The notes beneath the pieces are model-generated. The model worked only from the letters and a program-made list of their open reading frames with translations, was not told the origin of the DNA and did no database searches. The position numbers and the translations under genes were made by a program. From Ensifer sp. IC4062 (GTDB lineage: Bacteria > Pseudomonadota > Alphaproteobacteria > Rhizobiales > Rhizobiaceae), in NCBI RefSeq assembly GCF_020193575.1, contig NZ_JADYVD010000009.1:62001-126000 (forward strand): a stretch of DNA of 64,000 nucleotides. Reading direction: 5' to 3'. How positions within the stretch are numbered: position 1 is the stretch's first letter; each line of letters starts with the position of its first letter. Shown in pieces: positions 32,963 through 42,194 of this stretch.

Positions 32963-34537
32963 GTGCCTGGTAAGGGACAAACTGCTAGCGGTCCGTTGTT
33001 GGCCGTGAGCAACCTGACGAAATTGTTCGGCTCGTTCGCAGCCTGCAACGCGATCAATCTGCAGATAGAGCCCGGGGAAATCCACGCCTTGCTCGGCGAA
33101 AACGGCGCGGGCAAGTCTACCCTGGTGAAGATGCTGTTCGGCGTGCTGGCGCCCACGGCCGGCGAGATCGCGTGGCAGGGTGAACCGGTGCGCATCGGCA
33201 GCCCCGGTGACGCGCGCAAGCTCGGCATCGGCATGGTTTTCCAGCATTTTTCCCTGTTCGAAGCGCTGACCGTCGCAGAGAACATCGCGCTTTCGATGGA
33301 TCGGAACGTCTCGCTTGCCCGCGTCGCAGACGAGGCGTCGCGGCTTTCGCACGCCTATGGCCTGCCTCTCGATCCCAAGGCGCATGTCGCGGATCTCTCG
33401 GTCGGCGAGCGGCAGCGGATCGAGATCGTGCGCGCGCTCTTGCAGAATCCACAGTTGATCATTCTCGACGAGCCGACCTCGGTGCTGACGCCGCAGGAGG
33501 CCGACCGCCTGTTCGAGACGCTTTGGAAACTGAAGTCGGAAGGGCGCTCGGTCCTCTATATCAGCCATCGCCTCGAGGAAGTGCAGCGCCTTTGCGACCG
33601 GGCGACGGTTCTGAGACACGGCAAGGTGACGGGCGCTTGTGATCCCCGCGCTGAGACACCGGCCTCGTTGGCGCGGATGATGGTCGGAAGCGATGTCGCG
33701 CCGGTCACCCCGGAGGGCACGAACACCAAGGGCGATGTGCAGCTAGAGGCGCGCCATCTTTCGGTCGCAGCGCGCACGCCCTTCGCAGTTTCATTGAAGA
33801 ACGTCTGCCTCAAGGTTCGGGCCGGTGAAGTGCTGGCAATCGCCGGCGTGGCCGGCAATGGCCAGAGCGAACTTTTCGACGCCTTGTCGGGGGAATATCC
33901 CGTCGCGGACGACAACGCAGTGCTGATACGGCAGAGGCCCGTTGGAACCAGGAATATCAATGCGCGACGCCTGATGGGCGCCGGATTCGTTCCGGAGGAG
34001 CGGCATGGGCATGCGGCGGTCGCAGCGCTTTCCTTGTCGGACAATCTGGTCCTGGCACGCAATCGTTCCGACAAGCGAGCGTTTCTCGGTGGCGGATTCC
34101 TCAGGATCATTCGCCAGAGCGCGGTGAAGGCGGCGACGAGGCGGATTTCCGAAGCGATGGATGTTCGTAAGAGCGGCGAAGACCCTCCGGCGGGTTCACT
34201 CTCGGGCGGCAACCTGCAGAAATTCATTGTGGGCCGCGAACTCGATCGCCAACCATCGGTGCTCGTGGTGAACCAACCGACCTGGGGTGTCGACGCGGGG
34301 GCGGCAAGCCGTATTCGCCAGGCTTTGGTGGACCTTGCCAAGGCAGGTTCCGCGGTGCTCGTCATCAGCCAGGACCTGGACGAAATATTCGAGGTGGCGA
34401 CCGAGATCGCCGTCATCAGCGAGGGGCGCCTTTCCGATCCCTATCCGGCACGGGAACTGTCACGCGAGAAGATCGGGCTATTGATGGGGGGCATGTACGG
34501 CAAGACGGAAGGCGCGGGAGCGGCACATGCGCATTGA
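32963..34537 (+). CDS. ABC importer ATPase, two nucleotide-binding domains (BMP/nucleoside type)
   Basis: 524 residues, duplicated ATPase. NBD1 has Walker A GENGAGKST (45-53), signature LSVGERQRIE and Walker B LIILDEPTS. NBD2 has a degenerate Walker A (AGVAGNGQSE) and LSGGNLQKFIVGREL, as usual for the RbsA/YufO group. It powers the importer made with the two permeases and the BMP-type binding protein that follow. GTG 32963 is the start; the stop overlaps the next gene by 11 bases, so the operon is tightly coupled. Confidence 0.92.
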   Translation: MPGKGQTASGPLLAVSNLTKLFGSFAACNAINLQIEPGEIHALLGENGAGKSTLVKMLFGVLAPTAGEIAWQGEPVRIGSPGDARKLGIGMVFQHFSLFEALTVAENIALSMDRNVSLARVADEASRLSHAYGLPLDPKAHVADLSVGERQRIEIVRALLQNPQLIILDEPTSVLTPQEADRLFETLWKLKSEGRSVLYISHRLEEVQRLCDRATVLRHGKVTGACDPRAETPASLARMMVGSDVAPVTPEGTNTKGDVQLEARHLSVAARTPFAVSLKNVCLKVRAGEVLAIAGVAGNGQSELFDALSGEYPVADDNAVLIRQRPVGTRNINARRLMGAGFVPEERHGHAAVAALSLSDNLVLARNRSDKRAFLGGGFLRIIRQSAVKAATRRISEAMDVRKSGEDPPAGSLSGGNLQKFIVGRELDRQPSVLVVNQPTWGVDAGAASRIRQALVDLAKAGSAVLVISQDLDEIFEVATEIAVISEGRLSDPYPARELSREKIGLLMGGMYGKTEGAGAAHAH

Positions 34538-35621
34538 ACTCGAAAAACGCGCAAAGGTCTCGGCGCTGTTCTCAATCCTGTCGCCATTCATCGCTTTCGC
34601 GCTGACCATCTTCTTTGGCGGCATCATGTTCGCGCTGCTCGGCAAAAATCCGGTGACGGCGCTATACAGCTTCTTCGTGGAACCATTGATTGAGGTCTGG
34701 TCGCTGCACGAATTGGCGATCAAGGCCGCGCCGTTGATCCTGATCGGGGTCGGGCTCTCCGTCTGCTTCCGTTCCAACAACTGGAACATCGGTGCCGAGG
34801 GCCAGTTCATCATGGGGGCGATCGCGGGATCGATCCTGCCGGTCGTTTTCTACGACTGGCAATCGCCGCTGGTGCTGCCGATGATGATGCTTTTCGGCAT
34901 GCTTGGCGGCGCACTTTTCGCGGCGATACCGGCCTTCCTCAAGGCACATATGAACACAAACGAGATCCTGACGAGCCTGATGCTGGTCTATGTGGCCCAG
35001 CTATTTCTTGACTGGCTCGTACGCGGACCCTGGCGCAATCCGCAGGGCATGAATTTTCCCGAAACCCGCACCTTTGCCTCCGATGCGATCCTTCCCGAAA
35101 TGCTCGCTTCCGGACGCACGCATTGGGGCTTCGCCTTCGCCATCATTGCTGCGGTTCTGGTCTGGTTCATGATGCGTTATACGTTGCGAGGATTCGAAAT
35201 CACCGTGCTTGGCCAATCCGCGCGGGCAGGGCGCTTTGCCGGCTTTTCGTCGCGCAAGATGATCTGGTTTTCGATGCTGTTCTCGGGCGCATTGGCCGGG
35301 CTGGCCGGGATCGCGGAGGTAAGCGGCGCCATCCAGCAATTGCGGCCGGTAATCTCGCCCGGCTACGGCTTCACGGCAATCATCGTCGCTTTCCTCGGCC
35401 GCCTAAATCCACTCGGCATCATCGCCGCCGGCCTCGTCCTGGCGCTGACCTATCTCGGTGGCGAGGCGGCACAGCTCTCGATCGGCGTATCTGAAAAAGT
35501 CACGCGTGTCTTCCAGGGGCTGCTGCTGTTCTTCGTGCTGTCCTGCGACACGCTCATTCACTATCGCATAAGGCTCGTGTGGGAGAGACTCGCCGCGATC
35601 AAGACGGATGGAAGCCACTGA
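34527..35621 (+). CDS. ABC importer permease 1 (BMP/nucleoside type)
   Basis: 364 residues with about nine to ten hydrophobic helices. GVGLSVCFRSNNWNIGAEGQ (72-91) is the conserved BPD_transp_2 entry loop and the segment TRVFQGLLLFFVL the terminal helix. It pairs with the permease at 35621. The ribosome site lies within the preceding ATPase gene; the stop overlaps the ATG of the next gene by one base (TGATG). This type imports nucleosides or related purines in other bacteria. Confidence 0.9.
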   Translation: MRIELEKRAKVSALFSILSPFIAFALTIFFGGIMFALLGKNPVTALYSFFVEPLIEVWSLHELAIKAAPLILIGVGLSVCFRSNNWNIGAEGQFIMGAIAGSILPVVFYDWQSPLVLPMMMLFGMLGGALFAAIPAFLKAHMNTNEILTSLMLVYVAQLFLDWLVRGPWRNPQGMNFPETRTFASDAILPEMLASGRTHWGFAFAIIAAVLVWFMMRYTLRGFEITVLGQSARAGRFAGFSSRKMIWFSMLFSGALAGLAGIAEVSGAIQQLRPVISPGYGFTAIIVAFLGRLNPLGIIAAGLVLALTYLGGEAAQLSIGVSEKVTRVFQGLLLFFVLSCDTLIHYRIRLVWERLAAIKTDGSH

Positions 35622-36541
35622 TGGGCATGGTTGAAGCAATCCTGTTGAGCGTCATCACAGCGGCGACGCCGCTCGTCCTTGCCGCTGCAGGCGAACTTGT
35701 TGCAGAGCGATCCGGCGTCCTCAATCTCGGGGTCGAGGGCATGATGATCATGGGCGCCGTCAGCGCCTTTGCCGCGACGCAGCTCAGTGGTTCGCCCTAT
35801 GTCGGCCTGCTTGCCGGCATCGCCTGCGGGTCGCTTTTTTCGCTCCTTTTTGCCTTCCTTACGCTGACGCTTGTTGCCAATCAGGTGGCGACGGGTCTGG
35901 CGTTGACGCTCCTGGGGCTTGGCGTGTCGGGTATGCTCGGGGAGAGTTTCCTCGGGATGCAGGGCATCAAGCTGCAACCGATCGCCATACCGCTCCTCTC
36001 CCAGATTCCGTTTCTCGGGCCGCTGCTGTTTCGACAGGACGCCATTTTCTATCTGTCGATCGCAGTGGTTGCCGGTATCCATTGGTTCCTGTTCCGGAGC
36101 CGCGCGGGTCTGAAGTTGCGCGCCGTGGGCGACAGTCACGCCTCTGCCCATGCACTCGGCGTCGATGTCATCAGAACACGGTATATGGCCGTCTTGTTTG
36201 GCGGTGCCTGCGCCGGCCTCGCCGGTGCGCAGCTGTCACTCGTCTATACGCCGCAATGGGTAGAGAACATGTCGGCAGGGCGCGGCTGGATCGCGCTTGC
36301 CCTGGTGGTCTTTGCGTCCTGGCGCCCCTGGCGCGTCGTCGCTGGCGGATATCTGTTCGGCGCGGTTTCGATCAGCCAACTTCACGCGCAGGCTTTCGGC
36401 ATCGGGATTCCCTCGCAGTTCCTTTCTTCGCTTCCCTATGTTGCGACAGTTGTCGTACTTATCCTTATCTCACACAACCGGCGCATGACCCTGATCAACA
36501 CGCCGGCATCGCTCGGCAAACCGTTTGTGCCGGACCGGTGA
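35621..36541 (+). CDS. ABC importer permease 2 (BMP/nucleoside type)
   Basis: 306 residues from the ATG overlapping the previous stop. ERSGVLNLGVEGMMIMGA (about 28-45) is the hallmark loop of the nucleoside-type permeases, and the LRAVGDSHASAHALGVDV segment the cytoplasmic coupling loop. About eight helices. Together with permease 1 it forms the translocation channel. The binding-protein gene follows after 44 bases. Confidence 0.9.
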   Translation: MGMVEAILLSVITAATPLVLAAAGELVAERSGVLNLGVEGMMIMGAVSAFAATQLSGSPYVGLLAGIACGSLFSLLFAFLTLTLVANQVATGLALTLLGLGVSGMLGESFLGMQGIKLQPIAIPLLSQIPFLGPLLFRQDAIFYLSIAVVAGIHWFLFRSRAGLKLRAVGDSHASAHALGVDVIRTRYMAVLFGGACAGLAGAQLSLVYTPQWVENMSAGRGWIALALVVFASWRPWRVVAGGYLFGAVSISQLHAQAFGIGIPSQFLSSLPYVATVVVLILISHNRRMTLINTPASLGKPFVPDR

Positions 36542-36585
36542 ACAACAACAAGCCAGACGGAAGTTCTCAACCGACAGAGGTAAAA

Positions 36586-37656
36586 ATGAAAAAACTACTG
36601 CTTGCCCTCGCAACCACAACTGCCGTGCTCGGCTTCACGTCGGCGGCAAGTGCCCAGGAAAAGGCCAAGATCTGCTTCGTCTATGTTGGCTCCAAGACCG
36701 ATGGCGGCTGGACGCAGGCGCATGACATCGGTCGCCAGCAGCTCGAAAAGGAACTTGGCGACAAGATCGAAACGCAGTTTCTCGAAAACGTGCCGGAAGG
36801 TCCTGACGCCGAGCGCGCCATCGAACGGCTGGCGCGTTCGGGCTGCGGGCTGATCTTCACGACGTCTTTCGGCTTCATGGATGCGACGATCAAGATTGCG
36901 CAGAAGTTCCCCGACGTGAAGTTCGAACACGCAACCGGCTATAAGACCGCTCCGAACGTCGCGACCTACAACAGTCGCTTCTACGAAGGCCGCTACATTC
37001 AGGGCCAGATCGCAGCGAAGCTTTCGCAGAAGGGCGTCGCCGGCTACATCGCTTCGTTCCCGATCCCGGAAGTCGTAATGGGCATCAACTCCTTCGTGAT
37101 TGGCGCCCGCTCAGTCAATCCGGACTTCAAGATCAAGGTCGTATGGGCGAACACCTGGTTCGATCCCGGCAAGGAGGCCGACGCCGCCAAGGCGCTGGTC
37201 GACCAGGGCGTCGATATCCTGACGCAGCACACCGACACGACCGCGCCCATGCAGGTCGCTGCCGAGCGCGGCATCAAGGCGTTCGGCCAGGCATCCGATA
37301 TGATTGCGGCAGGCCCTCAGACGCAGCTGACGGCCATCGTCGACACCTGGGGGGCCTACTATGTGAAGCGCACACAAGCCTTCCTCGACGGAAAGTGGGA
37401 AACGACGTCGAGCTGGGATGGTTTGAAAGACGGCATCTTGACCATGGCGCCCTATACCAACATGCCGGACGACGTGAAGGCGATGGCCGAGGCAACTGAA
37501 GCCAAGATCAAATCCGGTGAATTGAAGCCGTTCACTGGTCCGCTCAACAAGCAGGACGGCAGCGCCTGGCTGAAGGCGGGTGAAAGCGCCGATGACGCCA
37601 CGTTGCTCGGCATGAACTTCTACGTTGAAGGCGTCGACGACAAGCTGCCGCAATAG
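36586..37656 (+). CDS. BMP-family periplasmic substrate-binding protein
   Basis: 356 residues. The signal peptide 1-23 ends SAASAQ with no lipobox, so the protein is periplasmic rather than lipidated. The BMP (PnrA-like) fold is shown by ICFVYVGSKTDGGWTQAHDIG (29-49 in part), IFTTSFGFMD, GIASFPIPEVVMGIN-like and the C-terminal GVDDKLPQ. Family members bind nucleosides or purines. The order ATPase, two permeases, binding protein is complete. ATG 36586 is preceded by GACAGAGG. An inverted mosaic repeat begins about 15 bases after the stop. Confidence 0.92.
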   Translation: MKKLLLALATTTAVLGFTSAASAQEKAKICFVYVGSKTDGGWTQAHDIGRQQLEKELGDKIETQFLENVPEGPDAERAIERLARSGCGLIFTTSFGFMDATIKIAQKFPDVKFEHATGYKTAPNVATYNSRFYEGRYIQGQIAAKLSQKGVAGYIASFPIPEVVMGINSFVIGARSVNPDFKIKVVWANTWFDPGKEADAAKALVDQGVDILTQHTDTTAPMQVAAERGIKAFGQASDMIAAGPQTQLTAIVDTWGAYYVKRTQAFLDGKWETTSSWDGLKDGILTMAPYTNMPDDVKAMAEATEAKIKSGELKPFTGPLNKQDGSAWLKAGESADDATLLGMNFYVEGVDDKLPQ

Positions 37657-37670
37657 GCGGCGAAATCCTG

Positions 37671-37765
37671 CTCTACAGCGCCCTGCGTCTTTTCAGACGC
37701 ACAAAAGGTCGCTGTAGTGCTTTGAATGGCTGCATGTTTTGTCCTTAAATCGGCAACGATGTATG
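37671..37765 (-). repeat. Dispersed palindromic mosaic element (inverted copy)
   Basis: Read on the minus strand it shows the full order: CCGATTTAAGGACAAAACATG, GCAGCCATTCAAAGCACTACAGCG and the TGCGTCTGAAAAGACGCA hairpin ending GCGCTGTAG. It lies just after the BMP gene stop codon. Confidence 0.75.
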
Positions 37766-37796
37766 AAACACGCAGCAGGCGGTAACGTCATAGCGC

Positions 37797-37905
37797 TCTA
37801 GAGCATCCCGCTTTCAAGTGACATCACTGAAGTCGGATAAGATGCTCTAGAATCAAAGTGCTAGAGCATCCTTTGTGCGTTCATTTGAACGCATGGGGCT
37901 CTAGT
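37797..37905. repeat. Second palindrome family, two hairpins with TCTAGAGCAT arms
   Basis: First hairpin: TCTAGAGCATC (37797) pairs with GATGCTCTAGA (to 37851). Second: CTAGAGCATC...GGGCTCTAG (37861-37905) with an inner TGCGTTCATTTGAACGCA palindrome. Similar arms are common intergenic repeats in rhizobia. Confidence 0.65.
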
Positions 37906-38127
37906 GCCGGCAAACCCCGCGTCGCCACGCGGGGTTTCGCCAATTTGGGCGGTCGTCATAGGTGCGACAAACCGACCTTCGCCATGGTGTCGGACCGACT
38001 TTGAGGAATCGCTTATTCGAATTAGAGTTGAATTACTTTCGCGCCGTGGACGAAGATGGCGGTTGAACGCCACCCACCAATTGACGAGCGCGGCCTCCGC
38101 GGAGGTATTCTTGGGAGGGGGAACGGG

Positions 38128-38874
38128 TTGAGCAAGAGCCTGTTTGAAACTGTGATATCCGGCGCGCCGAAGCGCACGAGCCATGCGCAAGTCGTGGACC
38201 AACTCGGAAAAGCAATCGTTTCAGGGGAATTCCCGGTCGGCAGCATTCTGCCCGGCGACCCGGAGCTGGCGGCTCGCTTCAGGGTCTCAAGGACCGTTCT
38301 GCGCGAAGCGATGAAAACCTTGGCGGCCAAGGGGCTTGTGGTGCCGCGCGCCCGGATCGGCACGCGTGTGAGGCCGAGAAAAGACTGGAACCTCTTCGAC
38401 AGCGACATCCTGACCTGGCATTTCGTAGCCGGCGTCGACGACGAGTTCCTCTATCACCTCAGCGAGGTGCGGCTTGCGTTCGAGCCGCATGCCGCAGCGC
38501 TGGCGGCGCGAAACGCGACCGATGCGGAAATCGCTGGCATGATGCGCCTTGCCGTCGCCATGGGCGACGTGAATCACACCGCGGAAAGCCTCGCTGTCGC
38601 CGACCTCAAGTTTCATCTTTCCGTTCTGGACGCATCCGGAAACCCATTCCTGCGAACGGTCGGCGGCTTGATCGAGGCGGCACTTGTTGGCGTATTCAAG
38701 TTGAGCTCGCCCACCGCCGAGAAAAACGGCATCGACGAGGTTGCCCGCAACCACATTCGAATTGTCGAGGAGATCGGGAGACGAGATGAGGCGGGCGCGC
38801 GTTTGGCAATGGAGCATGTCATCAAGGTCGGGCGCGATCGCGTTCGACAGGCGCTGCACGCGGATACCGCATGA
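38128..38874 (+). CDS. GntR-family (FadR/FCD) transcriptional regulator
   Basis: 248 residues from TTG 38128, chosen because GGGAGGGGG lies just upstream; the ATG at 38056 is an in-frame alternative without a good ribosome site. A winged helix (VVDQLGKAIVSGEFPVG, LAARFRVSRTVLREAMKTL) is followed by a C-terminal FCD domain with metal-ligand candidates (EVRLAFEPHAA, DLKFHLSVLDASGN, RNHIRIVEEI). FCD regulators sense small organic acids. It is downstream of the importer operon but separated by repeats; a regulatory link is possible, not shown. Confidence 0.85.
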   Translation: MSKSLFETVISGAPKRTSHAQVVDQLGKAIVSGEFPVGSILPGDPELAARFRVSRTVLREAMKTLAAKGLVVPRARIGTRVRPRKDWNLFDSDILTWHFVAGVDDEFLYHLSEVRLAFEPHAAALAARNATDAEIAGMMRLAVAMGDVNHTAESLAVADLKFHLSVLDASGNPFLRTVGGLIEAALVGVFKLSSPTAEKNGIDEVARNHIRIVEEIGRRDEAGARLAMEHVIKVGRDRVRQALHADTA

Positions 38875-38993
38875 GGCCGATCGTCGCTCGCCACGAAATT
38901 GTAGCGTGACCTTGCCCGATCTCCGCATGTAGCCTATCTGGGAGATGGCCGTTCCGTGCGGCGCGGCCTTGCATCAACGGCGACCTGGAGACC

Positions 38994-40286
38994 ATGTCCG
39001 AGATTTTTGTAATTTTCGCTTTGCTCTTGATCAACGCTTTCTTTGCGCTTTCGGAAATGGCAATTGTCTCGGCAAGCAAACCGCTGCTTCGCCAAATGGT
39101 CAAACAGGGAAATCGACGGGCGGAGGCCGCATTGAAGCTGGCCGAGGATCCGGGAAAGTTCCTCTCCACGGTGCAGGTCGGTATTACCCTCGTCGGCATC
39201 CTGGCGGGTGCCTATGGCGGCGCAACGATCGCCGCCAAGATAGCACCGTTCTTCGATGAGGTGGCTTGGATCCGGCCCTACGGCCATACCGTCGCCGTCG
39301 GACTGGTGGTGACACTCATCACCTTCCTTTCGGTGGTCATCGGCGAACTCATTCCGAAACAGCTTGCGCTCAGGAATTCCGAGGCGCTTGCGATGTTCGT
39401 TGCAACACCGATGACGTTGCTCTCCCGCATTTCGGCACCCGTCGTCTATCTCTTCGAGACCGCCGCTGCAGTGGCCATCCGCCTGTTCGGCATGCGTCCG
39501 GACGATCCGGATCACGTGACGGAAGAGGAAGTTCAGGCGATCATGGCGGAGGGCGTCGAAAGCGGCGCGATTGAAAAGACCGAGCATGAAATGCTCCGCC
39601 GGATCATTCGGCTTGGCGACCGCAACGTAAAGTCAATCATGACTCACCGGACGGAGATGCGCTTCATCGACGCCAATGACGATCTCGAAACCATCCGGCG
39701 CAAGGTCCGGGAGTTCGGTCACTCTCGCTATCCGGTCGTGGACGGTCCCACAGGCGATGTTCTCGGTGCGATTCTCGCCAAAGAGGTTCTGAACATGCCT
39801 GCAAACGCCTCCTTCGATCTGCATGGCCACATTCGGGATATCCTGACCTTGCCGGAGACCGCCTCGTGCCTAAAGGCGCTCGATGGGTTCAAGACAACGA
39901 GCATCGATATGGCGATGATCGTTGACGAGTACGGCAGCACGGAAGGGATTATCACAACGGCTGATATCTTAGAGGCGATCGTCGGCGTGCTGCCGTCGAA
40001 CTACGATGATATCGAGCATGCGCTCATCCGGGTCCGCGAAGACGGCAGCTATATGGTTGATGGGCGCACACCGATCGACGAGATTCATCTGGCAATTGGC
40101 ATCGAAGGCATCGATGCGGATGGCAATTTCGAGACGATCGCGGGTTTTCTCGTTCAGCAGCTGCGCAAGACGCCGGAGGAAGGCGACATCGCCGAGGCCC
40201 ATGGCTACCGTTTCGAGGTTGTCGACATGGACGGACGACGGATCGACAAGATTCTCGTCTCGCGCTGCGTTGACGATGCAGCCTGA
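38994..40286 (+). CDS. CNNM/HlyC-CorC family membrane protein with CBS domains
   Basis: 430 residues. The N-terminal DUF21/CNNM domain has about four hydrophobic segments (IFVIFALLLINAFFALSEMA at the start, with FALSEMA typical). Two CBS domains (about 215-340) include IMTHRTEMRFID and VDEYGSTEGIIT, and the C-terminal CorC_HlyC domain (about 345-425) includes MVDGRTPIDE. Family members are linked to Mg2+ or Co2+ efflux and tolerance. Haemolysin naming is historical. It ends just before the bidirectional hairpin at 40302. Confidence 0.88.
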   Translation: MSEIFVIFALLLINAFFALSEMAIVSASKPLLRQMVKQGNRRAEAALKLAEDPGKFLSTVQVGITLVGILAGAYGGATIAAKIAPFFDEVAWIRPYGHTVAVGLVVTLITFLSVVIGELIPKQLALRNSEALAMFVATPMTLLSRISAPVVYLFETAAAVAIRLFGMRPDDPDHVTEEEVQAIMAEGVESGAIEKTEHEMLRRIIRLGDRNVKSIMTHRTEMRFIDANDDLETIRRKVREFGHSRYPVVDGPTGDVLGAILAKEVLNMPANASFDLHGHIRDILTLPETASCLKALDGFKTTSIDMAMIVDEYGSTEGIITTADILEAIVGVLPSNYDDIEHALIRVREDGSYMVDGRTPIDEIHLAIGIEGIDADGNFETIAGFLVQQLRKTPEEGDIAEAHGYRFEVVDMDGRRIDKILVSRCVDDAA

Positions 40287-40301
40287 CGCGGAGCGCATCG
40301 C

Positions 40302-40400
40302 AAAAACGCAAAAGGCCGGGCGATACCCGACCTTTCCTCAAACTGTCCTGGCGCCTGCTAGTTCATCCGTAGTCAGCCGCCGGGACAGATGATTGAGCGA
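40302..40400 (-). ncRNA. Candidate small RNA B with conserved hairpin and terminator
   Basis: On the minus strand: stem GGCGGCTG/CAGGCGCC (40350-40381, one mismatch) with loop ACTACGGATGAACTAG, a linker, then terminator GGTCGGGTATCGCCCGGCC plus TTTT (40302-40334). The loop and terminator match candidate A at 21261, while the stem bases differ but still pair. A promoter-like CTTGTC (40435-40440) and GTATAG (40409-40414) lie upstream on the minus strand, with a long 20-base gap. Predicted length is about 100 nt. The terminator hairpin may also serve the plus-strand CNNM gene. Confidence 0.6.
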
Positions 40401-40488
40401 GTTCCTTGCTATACGCTTTGCATGTCTGTCGTATGACAAGGCGGCGGAAATCTCTGGAGAGCGCGACTGCGGGGGGCTCGCTGAGGCT

Positions 40489-41700
40489 TCAGCGCAGCCG
40501 CAGGACGTTGCATGGATCGCCGCTTGAAGCGGCTGCGGCATGCGGCGCGCGAACGATGAGCCCGTCGGATTGCGCGAAGATATTCATCATCGAAGAATCC
40601 TGACGCGCGAATGGATGGGCGAGGAGCGAGCCGTCCGGATCGACCGTCAGTCGCGCGCGGACATAATCCTGGCGGCGGTCGTTGGCGGGCAAGGGGGTCG
40701 CAAGTCGTGCCGTCGTCATCCGCGAACGAGGCGGTAGATGGGCCAGATGCCGTGTCAGCGGCTCAAGAAAGAGCAGCGCGCACACGAGGCTCGAGACAGG
40801 ATTTCCCGGTAAGCCGAGGACGGTCATGCCGGCGAGCTCGCCGACCATCAGCGGCTTGCCCGGGCGCATGGCGATGCGCCAGAAATCCAGCACCATGCCG
40901 CGCGATAGAAGAGTCGATTGAACGAGGTCATGGTCGCCGACGGAGGCTCCGCCGAGCGTCACCAGGACATCTGCGCCGGCCGCTTGAGCCTTGGCGACAG
41001 CAGCCGAAATTGCCGCCTCGTTGTCCGGCACAATGCCAAGATCAAGGAATTCGCCACCGTTTTCGCGTGCAATGGCGGCCACACCATAAGTATTCGATGC
41101 GATGATCTGGTCCGCACCAGGGGAACTTCCCGGTGGCAATAACTCGTCGCCGGTGGCGATGATAGCAATCTTCGGTCTCTCGAACACCCGCAGGCTCTCA
41201 TGGCTCATGCCTGCGGCGAGCGTCAGTCGCCCGGCGTCGAGCACGCTGCCTGCGGCCAGACCGATGTCGCCCTCTACGAAATCCTGCCCCGCAAGCCGGA
41301 TATGACGACCCCTTGCCGGGGCGAACAGCGTGCGGATCTTTCCGCCCGAAAGCTTTTCGGTGTCCTCCTGGATGATGACTGTGTCCGCACCGGCGGGCAG
41401 GGGGGCGCCAGTAAAGATACGAACGGCCTCGCCGGCACGAACCTCTCCCCGAAATCCATGCCCCGCGGCCGACTGGCCGGTCACAACAAGCTGCGCGCCT
41501 ATGTTGACGATGTCCTCGTGGCGAACCGCATAACCATCCATCGCCGAATTGTCGAAAGCGGGATGGGTGACCCGCGCGGTGATATCCTCAGCCAGCACGC
41601 GGCCGAAGCAATCGTGCAGGGCGAGCTTTTCTGTCCGCCGATGCGGGCGAGCTTTGTCAATTACCCTGGCGAGTGCGTCCTCAACCGAAAGCAGCGACAT
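40489..41700 (-). CDS. moeA: Molybdopterin molybdenumtransferase MoeA
   Basis: 403 residues, normal for MoeA. The N-terminus LSVEDALARVIDKA, then HPAFDNSAMDGYAVR (45-59), the GTGDEL/ATGDELLPPG segment (about 183-192) and VTLGGASVGDHDLVQ (about 245-259) are the signature regions. It inserts molybdate into adenylylated molybdopterin, the last step of molybdenum cofactor formation. Its ATG overlaps the moaC stop by one base (TGATG). Last gene of the ppiD-trpD-trpC-moaC-moeA group. Confidence 0.95.
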   Translation of the reverse strand: MSLLSVEDALARVIDKARPHRRTEKLALHDCFGRVLAEDITARVTHPAFDNSAMDGYAVRHEDIVNIGAQLVVTGQSAAGHGFRGEVRAGEAVRIFTGAPLPAGADTVIIQEDTEKLSGGKIRTLFAPARGRHIRLAGQDFVEGDIGLAAGSVLDAGRLTLAAGMSHESLRVFERPKIAIIATGDELLPPGSSPGADQIIASNTYGVAAIARENGGEFLDLGIVPDNEAAISAAVAKAQAAGADVLVTLGGASVGDHDLVQSTLLSRGMVLDFWRIAMRPGKPLMVGELAGMTVLGLPGNPVSSLVCALLFLEPLTRHLAHLPPRSRMTTARLATPLPANDRRQDYVRARLTVDPDGSLLAHPFARQDSSMMNIFAQSDGLIVRAPHAAAASSGDPCNVLRLR

Positions 41701-42194
41701 CAGCTGTTGTCTCCTTGGCGCCGGTAGTCACCGGAACGCCCACCCGATTTGCTGACCAGCCGAACGCCGCCGATCTCCATTTCGCGATCCGCGGCCTTCG
41801 CCATGTCGTATATCGTCAGGCAGGCGATGCTGACGGCGGTTAGAGCCTCCATCTCGACGCCTGTCCGCCCCGTCAGCTTTGCCATCGCCTCGATGCGAAG
41901 TCCCGGCAGGGCGTCGTCCGGCATGATATCCACCGAGACCTTCGTCAGCATCAGCGGATGGCAGAGGGGAATGAGATTGGACGTCTGTTTCGCGGCCATG
42001 ATCCCCGCAAGCCGTGCGGTGCCGATGACGTCGCCCTTCTTGGCATTGCCCTCAAGAATCAGCGCGAGCGTTTCCGGGCGCATTCGCACATAGCCTTCGG
42101 CGACGGCGACGCGCACGGTCTCGGTCTTGTCGCCGACATCGACCATGTTGGCTTCGCCGGCGCTGTCGATGTGGGTGAGGGACGGACCGCTCAT
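41700..42194 (-). CDS. moaC: Cyclic pyranopterin monophosphate synthase MoaC
   Basis: 164 residues from ATG 42194; the frame extends further but overlaps trp[19 protein letters not shown] at the start, [12 protein letters not shown] (about 76-87), the [20 protein letters not shown] segment (about 113-132) and [10 protein letters not shown] at the end are all diagnostic. It converts the MoaA product to cyclic pyranopterin monophosphate. One-base TGATG overlaps with both trpC and moaA-independent moeA tie translation of the three genes. Confidence 0.95.
   Translation of the reverse strand: MSGPSLTHIDSAGEANMVDVGDKTETVRVAVAEGYVRMRPETLALILEGNAKKGDVIGTARLAGIMAAKQTSNLIPLCHPLMLTKVSVDIMPDDALPGLRIEAMAKLTGRTGVEMEALTAVSIACLTIYDMAKAADREMEIGGVRLVSKSGGRSGDYRRQGDNS

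Larger units (their letters stand above)
37657..38127. other. Repeat-rich intergenic region
   Basis: About 470 bases between the importer operon and the GntR regulator. It contains an inverted copy of the mosaic element and two hairpins built on TCTAGAGCATC-type arms. No protein gene is credible. Confidence 0.6.

Noticed and set aside
32087-33619. 510-codon minus-strand open frame across the quinone reductase and ABC ATPase genes
   Set aside because: It spans two well supported plus-strand genes and the gap between them; composition is typical of an antisense shadow.
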